A stretch of DNA of 64,000 nucleotides. It comes from Candidatus Heimdallarchaeota archaeon (lineage in GTDB: Archaea; Asgardarchaeota; Heimdallarchaeia; Heimdallarchaeales; Kariarchaeaceae). The DNA lies in assembly GCA_026702845.1 (NCBI GenBank), contig JADCLS010000008.1:217205-281204 (forward strand). Direction: 5' to 3'. Positions 26,488 through 34,520 of this stretch are shown here, piece by piece. The first letter of the stretch is position 1, and the number at the start of each line of letters is the position of its first letter. Under the pieces are notes generated by a model that saw only the letters and a list, made by a program, of their open reading frames with translations, was not told where the DNA came from and ran no database searches. A program made the position numbers and the translations under genes.

Positions 26488-27642
26488 TTAGCCCCTCCCG
26501 TAGATTAGGACATTAACAAACTGTCCAGACTGACCTACATTATGTGATAGACCATATTCTGCACCATCCACCTGACGATCTCCTGCTTCACCCAGCAATT
26601 GCTTGCGGATCTCATAAGCCTGTGATACACCAGTGGCACCCAGTGGATGTCCCTTGGATTTCAAACCACCATCAATATTTACTGGTGTGGATCCACCGAT
26701 ATAGGTCTGCTTATCAAGCACTGCCTGACCTGCTTCCTCAGGTGTGAAGAAGCCTAGATCAGATATGGCCATCAATTCCGCGATGGTGAAACAATCGTGT
26801 ACCTCAGCCAGACTCATATCTTTAGCAGTGAGACCTGCCATCTTATATGCCTCTGCAGCTGCTCGTTGTGCACCAACCAACTCGTAAAGCGTCTTACGTT
26901 TAGCCATCATCATGGTGTCCGAGCCACTACCAATTCCCTTAATCTGTATAGGAGTATCTGTGTACTTCTTGGCCAGGTCATCTCTGGTCACAAGAACGGC
27001 TGCTCCACCATCGGAGATGAGTGAACAATCATAGAGATTGAGTGGGGTGGCCACATCAACAGCACCCATAGCCTCTTCAAGAGTAATTTCCTTGCGTAGA
27101 TGTGCCTTCTCGTTTTTGTTGCCATAGAAATGATTCTTCACGCCGATGCTGCTCAAAATCTCACGGGTTGTTCCGTACTTGTGCATATGTGCAGAAGCCA
27201 TCAATGCATAGTATCCGGGGAAGGATACACCAAAGGGGAACTCCCATCGACTATCTCCTGCCCTCGCCATCAATTCTGTAGCTTCTGATGAACTCACAGC
27301 ACTCATCTTCTCCACACCAACAACCAGCACGGTATCACGGATACCAGCCTCGATCATATTATAGGCTGCAATTATTCCTGCTGTTCCGGTGGCACAGGCA
27401 CTCTCCACACGCAAGGTGGGCTTACCAGACATACCGATCTCATCATTAATGACAGCGGCTGGAGCTCCCTGCCCGGAGAATCCATCTCCTGCAACACCAA
27501 TTACTGTGGCATCAATATCTTTTCTATCAATGCCCTTCTCTGAAGTCATGAGTTCACTCACGGCCTCCCAAGCTAAATCTCTCAGGCTTGCCTCAGTTCG
27601 CTTACCAAACTTAGACTGGCCTGCTGCAACAATACTTACCAT
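26488..27642 (-). CDS. Thiolase (acetyl-CoA acyltransferase, SCP-x-like)
   Basis: 384 residues. The acyl-accepting cysteine is C83 in VESACATGTAG. Catalytic histidines lie in EVHDCFTIAE and GHPLGATGVSQ near the C-terminus. The enzyme either cleaves 3-ketoacyl-CoA or condenses acetyl-CoA. Pairing with DUF35 is the archaeal arrangement, but no HMG-CoA synthase is next to it. The palindrome shared with the beta-oxidation genes points to acyl-CoA degradation. AGAGG ten bases before the ATG is a plausible ribosome site. Confidence 0.94.
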   Translation of the reverse strand: MVSIVAAGQSKFGKRTEASLRDLAWEAVSELMTSEKGIDRKDIDATVIGVAGDGFSGQGAPAAVINDEIGMSGKPTLRVESACATGTAGIIAAYNMIEAGIRDTVLVVGVEKMSAVSSSEATELMARAGDSRWEFPFGVSFPGYYALMASAHMHKYGTTREILSSIGVKNHFYGNKNEKAHLRKEITLEEAMGAVDVATPLNLYDCSLISDGGAAVLVTRDDLAKKYTDTPIQIKGIGSGSDTMMMAKRKTLYELVGAQRAAAEAYKMAGLTAKDMSLAEVHDCFTIAELMAISDLGFFTPEEAGQAVLDKQTYIGGSTPVNIDGGLKSKGHPLGATGVSQAYEIRKQLLGEAGDRQVDGAEYGLSHNVGQSGQFVNVLIYGRG

Positions 27643-27741
27643 TGTGCTTTAATTACCTCTATCATCATGCTCGCGCTAATTAATTTAAATGTAGTGTCGA
27701 TCGTTTAATAAAAGTGCTCAAAATTGGATATAGTACGATAT

Positions 27742-27765
27742 TTTACCTTCCTATGGGTAGGTAAA
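27742..27765 (-). promoter_or_regulatory. Putative fatty-acid regulon operator, copy 3
   Basis: Plus strand reads TTTACCTTCC, TATG, then GGTAGGTAAA; the two arms differ by one base from a perfect inverted repeat. It lies 100-123 bases upstream of the thiolase ATG, beyond an AT-rich TATA-like stretch at 27676-27687. Confidence 0.6.
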
Positions 27766-27812
27766 CCAGGTATACTTTATCATGGTATGATTATTCTGAA
27801 TTAAGAAAATTA

Positions 27813-27971
27813 ATGAATGAGGAGTTCATCAAGTATTTCTTTGAACAGGAAAACCGACAGGTCTTCTATTTGAATGATTTTATTATTGCAAATCTCTTTC
27901 TTCTCAGCATAGTATCAAGTGATGAAAATATTCGATCCTACCAAATGAAGCTGGGGAATAGTGCACCTTGA
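27813..27971 (+). CDS. Questionable 52-residue ORF
   Basis: ATG at 27813 opens an acidic N-terminus (MNEEFIKYFFEQENRQV), then a short hydrophobic part (FIIANLFLLSIVSS). It overlaps the end of the convergent alpha/beta hydrolase gene by 34 bases. No family is recognised and there is no clear ribosome site. It could be a gene fragment. Confidence 0.2.
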   Translation: MNEEFIKYFFEQENRQVFYLNDFIIANLFLLSIVSSDENIRSYQMKLGNSAP

Positions 27972-29620
27972 GGTAAAATTAACCATTGAAGAAGAAATGA
28001 TTGCATAAAACTAGTAATAAATAAATTCTTCCCTTTCTTCTGAAGTAACCATCCAAGGGATAAGGTCATTCCATATTTGATAAAATTGATGACTGCACCA
28101 TGAATCCCAGAAATTGAGCCAATCATGATATAAAATAAGATTAGAACAAAGAAAGGCATCAAGGCTAGTAAGAGTAATTTTCTATATTCTGATGATTTTG
28201 CACCGATTTTGTAAAACATAACTAGTTCTGAATTTCCAATGAGATAGGCAAAGAAATTGATGAAAGTAAAGATTATCAGCCAGATAAATCGTTCATTAAG
28301 TGGAAAAGTAAAAGAATGGCCTGTATTTGAAAATATTGTCGTAAGCATAATAAAAACAAATGCATATATTATTGATACTTGCAAATCTTTGGAAGAGAAA
28401 TCAAGATTTTTGTCTTTTGATAGGCTCTGCCATCCCCCTTTCATTCCAGGAAATTTTGATTTCTTGTATAATATGAAATTGATCAACCCATAGCCTGAAA
28501 TGAATCCTAGTGTGGTAAGACTAAATACAGGTATATTTAGAGGTAGGAGCATTAAAAATACTGTTATAAATCCCATAATTGGTAATGCTAATAACCATAA
28601 AACAAATTTCCATCTGAAAAACCTGCGTTTATCTACAATCTCTGTATAATTTAAATATCCATTCGCAATGTTCAGATCATTTGGGTACAATTTTGCTATC
28701 GACAGGGGAAGATAGAGAAGCAGAATAATTAGAACTAGCCACAGAATTATTTTTGTATTTATACTTTCTATTGCATTTTCTGCATTTAAATCTTGATTGA
28801 TAATGGTGTCAATCCATTGGATCGCATATGAAATTATCCTAGGTGAATATACCTCAAAACTATGAAGTATATGAGGAAAAATAACTAATTCTTTGAGATA
28901 TCCATTTACTGATGTGATTGCTCTATGTTTTGATGAATCTGATTGAACTCCAGATAACCTACTATATAGAAGATGAGCAGCTTCAATGGTGAGAATATCA
29001 TCCCAAGAACCACTCATTAAAAGTATATTCGTTTCAGGTGTAGTTGGTCCCAGATTATTGATCCATTCTATATCATTATCGGTAACTCCTGTAAAAAACT
29101 CAGATTGAGTATTGGTGATAAGAGAGATTTGAGTACCCAGAAGAATGAGACCAGCAGATAATTCAGAAAGAAGAAACTGTGACTGTAATGCAACTCTAGC
29201 TCCTAGACTGTGCCCAACAATAAAGATTTCTTTCTCACTCAACCCAGTCTTAAGTTTGAACTGATTAAGAGCATCAAGTACTTGTAGTGCCATTCGATCA
29301 GTTTCTGCATTATCAAAATCAATATTACCAGAAGATCTCCCATGACCTGAAAAATCAAATGTAAAAGTATGAAATCCTAATTTGACAAATTCTGCAGTTA
29401 TGGTTCTTATAGCTACTTGATCAGAACCGAAACCTTCCAGTAACATAATACCCTTTGAAATTGCCCCTTTGTAATAATTCGCCGATAGACTATTCCCTTC
29501 ATGATCATCAAATAGAAATGATTCTTTGTTAATAAGTTCTCTATCAATAATCAATAGGGTAATCAGAGATGCAGTTATTGAAAAAAGAATTACCATACAT
29601 TTAATTTTGTTCTTATCCAT
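27938..29620 (-). CDS. Alpha/beta hydrolase fused to a multi-pass membrane domain
   Basis: 560 residues. One N-terminal helix (about 8-25) is followed by an alpha/beta hydrolase domain (about 40-275) with FDFSGHGRSSG and the nucleophile elbow GHSLGARVAL. The catalytic histidine is probably the one in FPHILHSFE. Seven or eight membrane segments follow from about residue 290 to the end. The first helix makes the hydrolase domain probably extracellular. The substrate is unknown; membrane-bound hydrolases of this type may act on lipid or peptidic surface compounds. Confidence 0.82.
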   Translation of the reverse strand: MDKNKIKCMVILFSITASLITLLIIDRELINKESFLFDDHEGNSLSANYYKGAISKGIMLLEGFGSDQVAIRTITAEFVKLGFHTFTFDFSGHGRSSGNIDFDNAETDRMALQVLDALNQFKLKTGLSEKEIFIVGHSLGARVALQSQFLLSELSAGLILLGTQISLITNTQSEFFTGVTDNDIEWINNLGPTTPETNILLMSGSWDDILTIEAAHLLYSRLSGVQSDSSKHRAITSVNGYLKELVIFPHILHSFEVYSPRIISYAIQWIDTIINQDLNAENAIESINTKIILWLVLIILLLYLPLSIAKLYPNDLNIANGYLNYTEIVDKRRFFRWKFVLWLLALPIMGFITVFLMLLPLNIPVFSLTTLGFISGYGLINFILYKKSKFPGMKGGWQSLSKDKNLDFSSKDLQVSIIYAFVFIMLTTIFSNTGHSFTFPLNERFIWLIIFTFINFFAYLIGNSELVMFYKIGAKSSEYRKLLLLALMPFFVLILFYIMIGSISGIHGAVINFIKYGMTLSLGWLLQKKGKNLFITSFMQSFLLQWLILPQGALFPSFIW

Positions 29621-29851
29621 AATCCATACCTAATCTTGATAATTTTAAGAATAATGGGGCATTTTCATTAATAATTTCTTATTTGTCACCTTTTTTTTCA
29701 TTAAGATGAGACATTTTTACAAATCTCCTCTAATAATACACCCACATCCATATTTTCCTATACCTAGTATAATTTTAGCTATACTCAATGATATATTATT
29801 ATCTAAATAATAAATGTTTAGTTTTCTTAAATCGAGAATTAATTATCTCGG

Positions 29852-29901
29852 TATACTGATAGCTGTTAATCGAAAATTCTTATAAATAATTCATCAGTAT
29901 A
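29852..29901. repeat. Inverted repeat TATACTGAT around a TATA box
   Basis: TATACTGAT at 29852-29860 and its exact reverse complement ATCAGTATA at 29893-29901 flank TTATAAATA at 29880-29888. A third copy, direct, is at 29991-29999, overlapping another TATA-like sequence (TTTATATA). It looks like a repressor or activator site. Confidence 0.55.
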
Positions 29902-30124
29902 GGTATCACTGAATTTTACTCTTGTAGCAGATGATGTTAAATCAACAAATTCAATGAATAGAGTAGAAAAAATGATAGTTAAAACATTTATATACTGATT
30001 CCATTCACTTGCTTGGTTCTGCACAACATTTTTATAAACCAAATCCCATTATTTTTATGGCTAAACATACTTACACTCGGTCAGGTTCAATCCTGAATGC
30101 TGGTTGGTAAAAGATCAAGTCAAT

Positions 30125-30150
30125 GATAGGGGTTTTGTCACCGTCCTATC
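30125..30150 (+). promoter_or_regulatory. Hairpin directly upstream of the ribosome site
   Basis: GATAGG at 30125-30130 pairs with CCTATC at 30145-30150, extended by GG/CC inside. It ends six bases before GAGGTG (30157-30162), which serves the ATG at 30169. A second small stem, TCAGG/CCTGA, is at 30080-30095. Together they suggest a structured leader. Confidence 0.45.
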
Positions 30151-30168
30151 ACAATGAGGTGCACGTCA

Positions 30169-31575
30169 ATGAAGTACAAAGCGTATACGTTACGGAACGT
30201 GGAGAAGATCAAAGAGATAGAAGATCTTCCCGAACAGATGGTAGAAGAAATGAGAACTGTTGCACAGGTACTACCGTTCAAAACCAATAATTATGTGATT
30301 GATGAGCTGATCAACTGGGATAATGTTCCAAATGATCCAATGTTCAGGCTAACCTTCCCACAGAGGGAAATGTTGACTGCGTATCATTATGCACTCATGC
30401 ATGGGGTGCTAAAGACTGGAGATACTCATCTTATCAAGGATATGGCCAATGGTATACGATTGGATCTCAATCCACATCCTGCAGGTCAGAAGCAATATAA
30501 TGTACCGTTTTTACATGATCAGAGATTAGATGGTTTACAGCACAAGTACAGGGAAACCCTTCTGTTCTTCCCCAAACACGGTCAAGTCTGCCATGCATTT
30601 TGTAGTTTCTGCTTTAGATGGCCACAGTTCACTAATCTTGCGGATATGAAATTCGCCAGTCAGGAAGTGGATAAGGTAATTGAATATTTACAATTGCATC
30701 CAGAGGTTACCGATCTTTTGGTAACTGGTGGTGATCCCATGACCATGTCACCCAAGCTGATCAGACAGTATATTCAGAGTATTGCCGAGGCAGATATATC
30801 ATCACTCAAAACCATCAGAATTGGATCAAAAACTCTCAGTTACTGGCCTTACAAGTATACAGAAGGGAGAGATGCACAAAAAACATTAGATATTTTCAAA
30901 ACCATCGTGGATGAGGGGATACACTTGAGTTTCATGGCTCATTTCAATCATCCACAAGAACTCTCAACACATGTGCTTGAGGATGCAGTGACTGAGATCA
31001 ATAATACAGGTACGATGATCCGAACCCAATCCCCACTGCTCAATCATATTAATAATGATCCATCAATCTGGGCTAGGATGTGGCAAAAACAAGTGGAATT
31101 GGGGATGATACCGTATTACATGTTTCAGGTGAGGGATACTGGAGCTCAGCATTACTTTAGTGTCAGTATTGAACGAGCATGGCAGGTGTTCAGACAAGCA
31201 TATACTAGAGTATCGGGTATAGCTCGAACGGTGAGGGGGCCTTCCATGTCAGCAAATCCAGGAAAGGTGGAAATCCTTGGAATATCAGAATTTAATAACC
31301 AGAAATATTTTGCACTCAGATTCATTCAGGGACGTAATCCTAATTGGGTGAATCGACCCTTCTATGCAAAGTATGATCCTCAGGCAACATGGTTGGATGA
31401 ACTTGTTCCAGCTACTGGGGATCAGTTCTTCTTTGAAAGTGAAATGCACAAGTATCTCAGACCGTATGGACAAATACAGCTCAAGCTCATTCAACCAGAA
31501 AATATTAGGGTACCCATTAAGAATGACCTAATATTCCCATATCTTGAGGAGGAAGGTTCAGTTGGTGGCGATTAG
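30169..31575 (+). CDS. KamA-like radical SAM aminomutase
   Basis: 468 residues. I choose the ATG at 30169 because GAGGTG lies seven bases before it; an ATG at 30154 would overlap that ribosome site. The radical SAM cluster ligands are C141, C145 and C148 (CHAFCSFC), followed by LVTGGDPMTM for SAM binding. The segment GIARTVRGPSMSANPGKVEILG aligns with the PLP-lysine region of lysine 2,3-aminomutases, so the PLP lysine appears kept. The family shifts an amino group from the 2- to the 3-position of lysine or a related amino acid. FCFRWPQF after the cluster differs from the usual CTRRR-type sequence, so the substrate may differ. Confidence 0.88.
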   Translation: MKYKAYTLRNVEKIKEIEDLPEQMVEEMRTVAQVLPFKTNNYVIDELINWDNVPNDPMFRLTFPQREMLTAYHYALMHGVLKTGDTHLIKDMANGIRLDLNPHPAGQKQYNVPFLHDQRLDGLQHKYRETLLFFPKHGQVCHAFCSFCFRWPQFTNLADMKFASQEVDKVIEYLQLHPEVTDLLVTGGDPMTMSPKLIRQYIQSIAEADISSLKTIRIGSKTLSYWPYKYTEGRDAQKTLDIFKTIVDEGIHLSFMAHFNHPQELSTHVLEDAVTEINNTGTMIRTQSPLLNHINNDPSIWARMWQKQVELGMIPYYMFQVRDTGAQHYFSVSIERAWQVFRQAYTRVSGIARTVRGPSMSANPGKVEILGISEFNNQKYFALRFIQGRNPNWVNRPFYAKYDPQATWLDELVPATGDQFFFESEMHKYLRPYGQIQLKLIQPENIRVPIKNDLIFPYLEEEGSVGGD

Positions 31576-31596
31576 AGTATTGCCTAGTAACCAGCA

Positions 31597-31604
31597 TTTA
31601 TATT
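31597..31604 (+). promoter_or_regulatory. TATA box of the TPR-like/alpha-beta hydrolase gene
   Basis: TTTATATT lies 28-35 bases before the ATG at 31632, so this gene has its own promoter although it follows the KamA-like gene by 56 bases. Confidence 0.5.
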
Positions 31605-31631
31605 CACCCCTGTTAGTATGGAATCACTATC

Positions 31632-32534
31632 ATGAGACTAATGTACTACTGGAGAACATTGAGAAAAACAAGTAAATTACTACAGGAAAAACAATTCGAT
31701 CAATGCCTTGAATATCTTGATGAAGTACTTGAAGAGTACCCAGAATTCAAAACTGAGATCTACTACTATAAATTGGTGGTTTATGCTGAGCTGAAACAGG
31801 ATGTGATGATACTAGAGCTAATTGATGAGGTGGTTAGCAGTGGAGGATGGTTTCATGAGGCACTGTTTGATGAGAAGGATATCTCTGAGAAGAATAAAGA
31901 ATCCTTCAAATTGCTGATGCAACAGGCTATGGACAACAAGATGAAGGATTCTAAGGAGACAATACTTGAAGTACATGGATCACTTCCATTGTTTGTTGCA
32001 TTGCATGGACAATCTAGTATCCTATCACAGGAATTAGAGGTATTGAAGAGTATAGAGGAAGCTGGATATCAAATTATTCAACCACAGACTTATAATCGCT
32101 ACTGGTCAGGAATCACTACTGGATACTGGCCGGAATACAACAAATCACTCTCCCAGATCGAGGCTCAATTACCCGATTTTACACTACCCTGTATCACTGG
32201 TGGATTATCCATGGGTGGAGGATTGGCGATCGTGCTTGCTCTTTCAGGTAGAATACCATGCAAGGGATTTATCGTTGTAGCACCAGGAGGTATTCATCGA
32301 GATGATCCAGAACAATGGCGAGATCTTATAGATGCCTCACCCAACAAAGAAATCAAGGGGTTGATCATTCGTGGAACAGAAGATCAAGCCATATCACTGG
32401 AGTATACAGAAACATTGGTGGAGATTTTAAATGAGAAAGGTGTGGAGGTGCAATTCATGCAAATTGAGGGTTTGGGACACTGGTATCCTGATAATCTCAA
32501 AGAAATAATAGAATCATTTATCAGTACTCTTTAA
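31632..32534 (+). CDS. Alpha/beta hydrolase with helical N-terminal domain
   Basis: 300 residues, cytoplasmic. Residues 1-100 form TPR-like helices (KLLQEKQFDQCLEYLDEVLEEYPEF). The hydrolase domain follows, with FVALHGQSS, the nucleophile S193 in GGLSMGGG, acid D251 in GTEDQAI and base H283 in GLGHWYP: a complete catalytic triad. Probable carboxylesterase-like enzyme of unknown substrate. Its end overlaps the end of the convergent TfoX-C-like gene by four bases. Confidence 0.85.
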   Translation: MRLMYYWRTLRKTSKLLQEKQFDQCLEYLDEVLEEYPEFKTEIYYYKLVVYAELKQDVMILELIDEVVSSGGWFHEALFDEKDISEKNKESFKLLMQQAMDNKMKDSKETILEVHGSLPLFVALHGQSSILSQELEVLKSIEEAGYQIIQPQTYNRYWSGITTGYWPEYNKSLSQIEAQLPDFTLPCITGGLSMGGGLAIVLALSGRIPCKGFIVVAPGGIHRDDPEQWRDLIDASPNKEIKGLIIRGTEDQAISLEYTETLVEILNEKGVEVQFMQIEGLGHWYPDNLKEIIESFISTL

Positions 32535-32791
32535 GCCTGCAGATATTCCTTATATCTTAGTTTCAACGTATCCTTCTCTTCCTTGGTTAAATTATGCCAT
32601 CTGATCTGCTGAATTGCCCCCTCAAGTGCATATAATTTATTGTAACAACCATCCCCCTTCTTGTCCACTAATCTGATGAACACCTCTACAGCACCTAGAT
32701 CAGCTAATTCATCAAAACTGGTTATTCCGATAGCAAGTAATTCATCTGCTAGTTTATCTCCTATATTGGGTAAATCACGCAATGATTCCAT
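32531..32791 (-). CDS. TfoX C-terminal-like helix-hairpin-helix protein
   Basis: 86 residues. LRDLPNIGDKLADELLAIGITSFDELADLG is a helix-hairpin-helix, followed by YNKLYALEGAIQQIRWHNLTKEE, the signature of the TfoX C-terminal domain. It stands alone here without the TfoX N-terminal domain. Such domains may bind DNA or proteins; the exact role in archaea is unknown. Confidence 0.88.
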   Translation of the reverse strand: MESLRDLPNIGDKLADELLAIGITSFDELADLGAVEVFIRLVDKKGDGCYNKLYALEGAIQQIRWHNLTKEEKDTLKLRYKEYLQA

Positions 32792-32915
32792 ATAGCATCA
32801 TCAATCTGAACCTCAATAAATACACTATTCTTTTATTATCAAGTAATTTCAAGAAAAGAAAAAATATTCATCATTAATTAGCTAGCTTTTCAAAGGAGCA
32901 AGCATTCAATATACT

Positions 32916-33560
32916 GTGGAACAAATATTACTATCAATTATCTTGATTTCATACATGCTATCTCCTATCGTTATTATTGTACTTATGTCGTTTTATCTGA
33001 ATAAAATAAGAGGAGAGATAGAGAAAAAAATGATTTTCGATATATCTCAGAATATTTTAGAACCTGATCTGAATAGAGAAAATGAATGGGCTATACTAGA
33101 AATTGTACATCTAATACTCGTTTTTGGTTTATTAGTCTCTATTGTTAGATTAACAGATATGTATGTGGAGTTTTTTTCTGATGCGGATGTAGATGAAATA
33201 TATAAATATGCAATTAATGGAGCAATAGCTGGTATGATTTTTATCTTAACTATTAAAAATAAGATAGAGCTCTGGAACCGCATTAATCTTACTAATAAGG
33301 GATTTAACATATTGATCAATCATATGGGTCATGGGCAATTAATATCGGTAGGGAACATGGCAAATATCCTTGATATCTCACCTATTGGCGTGTTGAAATT
33401 CTTAAGTAAATTGATGCAGCATACATCAGATCTACTTGCATTTGAACCTGATACTATGATTATAACCAAAAATCGAATTGAGACAGAAGAAGAATTAATA
33501 TTTTCTCAGAGTTTAGTTGACAGTAAGAATAGATTGACCCAAATATTCAATGTATTTTAG
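32916..33560 (+). CDS. Membrane protein with cytoplasmic winged-helix-like tail
   Basis: 214 residues from GTG 32916. Three hydrophobic segments (about 5-28, 60-80, 98-115) are followed by a soluble region (about 125-214) with a possible winged-helix fold (ISVGNMANILDISPIGVLKFLSKLM). AAAGGAG at 32892-32898 lies 17 bases before GTG but only five bases before an in-frame ATT at 32904, so initiation at AUU four codons earlier is possible. It may be a membrane-bound regulator; no family is recognised. Confidence 0.65.
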   Translation: MEQILLSIILISYMLSPIVIIVLMSFYLNKIRGEIEKKMIFDISQNILEPDLNRENEWAILEIVHLILVFGLLVSIVRLTDMYVEFFSDADVDEIYKYAINGAIAGMIFILTIKNKIELWNRINLTNKGFNILINHMGHGQLISVGNMANILDISPIGVLKFLSKLMQHTSDLLAFEPDTMIITKNRIETEEELIFSQSLVDSKNRLTQIFNVF

Positions 33561-33599
33561 AATTGCATAGTAATTGAATATAGATCTCAGATTTTAATA

Positions 33600-34520
33600 T
33601 TAAAGTGAAAATATCTCTCGTAACGTTGTATTAACATCTTGTAGTTTTCTCAGCTTGAATAATCGACCATTTCTAGTCTCACTCACCAGTCTTCTAGCCA
33701 GCCACTCATTGCCATGAGGAAATAGCAATAAATCCAGTTTGGGTACTTTTGCAGCTGCAAGTATTGGATTATTACCCATATTCACATCAGAATCACTGAG
33801 CATCAACAATTTGGCAGAATGATAATCGGAGAAGATCAATTCTCCACCTTTGATCAGAGCGTTGGTAAGATTAGTACCCCCACGGGGCACAATATTCATG
33901 ATCCTATTGATCAGATTATGTGGTGAAATTTCATCCTCGAATCGTTTGATAAAGTATGTATACTTGTGAAATCCCACTATAGCCAGATCACGTACTGGTA
34001 CTAGTTGTGCAAGAATTCCCACGGTTAATCCGGCCATAATCAATTTCAATCCACTCATGGAATAACTGGTGTCCAGTAACAAAACAACAGGATGTGAGTA
34101 ACTATCTCGTTCATACACCCACAATCGATAATCACCCAAAGGATTATCCATTCTATCATCGATGGTTCTCTCAAGATCAATATCAAAAATTGTGTTTGTG
34201 TTTCCCAGAGGTCTTGATTTGTATGTGGGTAGGGAATGCATGCCAGTGAAGGACCCTTGAATAAATTTTAGTATCAACTCAGATGCCAATTCCTTTGCTC
34301 GTTTACGTAGAGATGGAGCTAGATTCTTGAGTGATGCCCCTACAAATTCCATGGCATCAATGAGATCCTTCTCAAGATCATCGAGCTCCTCATCCATATG
34401 ATTATCATCAATTACCTCTTCATCATCGGAACCCAAACCCGTTCGTTTCAGAAAATTGAATATCTCATCCTCATCAAGATCTGCATACTCACGCAATTTA
34501 TCCAGCAGCTCAGCCATCAT
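33600..34520 (-). CDS. VWA-domain protein, MoxR partner
   Basis: 306 residues. An acidic helical N-terminus is followed by a von Willebrand A domain (about 143-306) with an intact metal site: D150-x-S152-x-S154 (LLLDTSYSMSG), T216 in RGGTNLT, and the aspartate in LSDSDVN. It overlaps the MoxR gene by four bases (ATGA), so the two are translationally coupled. MoxR-VWA pairs act as chaperones that assemble or insert metal into a client complex; no client is adjacent. Confidence 0.9.
   Translation of the reverse strand: MMAELLDKLREYADLDEDEIFNFLKRTGLGSDDEEVIDDNHMDEELDDLEKDLIDAMEFVGASLKNLAPSLRKRAKELASELILKFIQGSFTGMHSLPTYKSRPLGNTNTIFDIDLERTIDDRMDNPLGDYRLWVYERDSYSHPVVLLLDTSYSMSGLKLIMAGLTVGILAQLVPVRDLAIVGFHKYTYFIKRFEDEISPHNLINRIMNIVPRGGTNLTNALIKGGELIFSDYHSAKLLMLSDSDVNMGNNPILAAAKVPKLDLLLFPHGNEWLARRLVSETRNGRLFKLRKLQDVNTTLREIFSL

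Larger units (their letters stand above)
29621..30168. other. Long regulatory region before the KamA-like gene
   Basis: About 550 bases without a convincing gene. It contains a T-tract at 29691-29698, a small hairpin CGAGA/TCTCG at 29833-29850, three copies of TATACTGAT in two orientations near TATA boxes, a further TATA-like TTTTTATAAA near 30029, and a hairpin next to the ribosome site. Confidence 0.6.

Noticed and set aside
30078..30098. tRNA T-arm-like stretch TCAGGTTCAATCCTGA
   Set aside because: The stem does not pair as a T-arm with a seven-base loop, and no acceptor, D-arm or anticodon arm can be folded around it.
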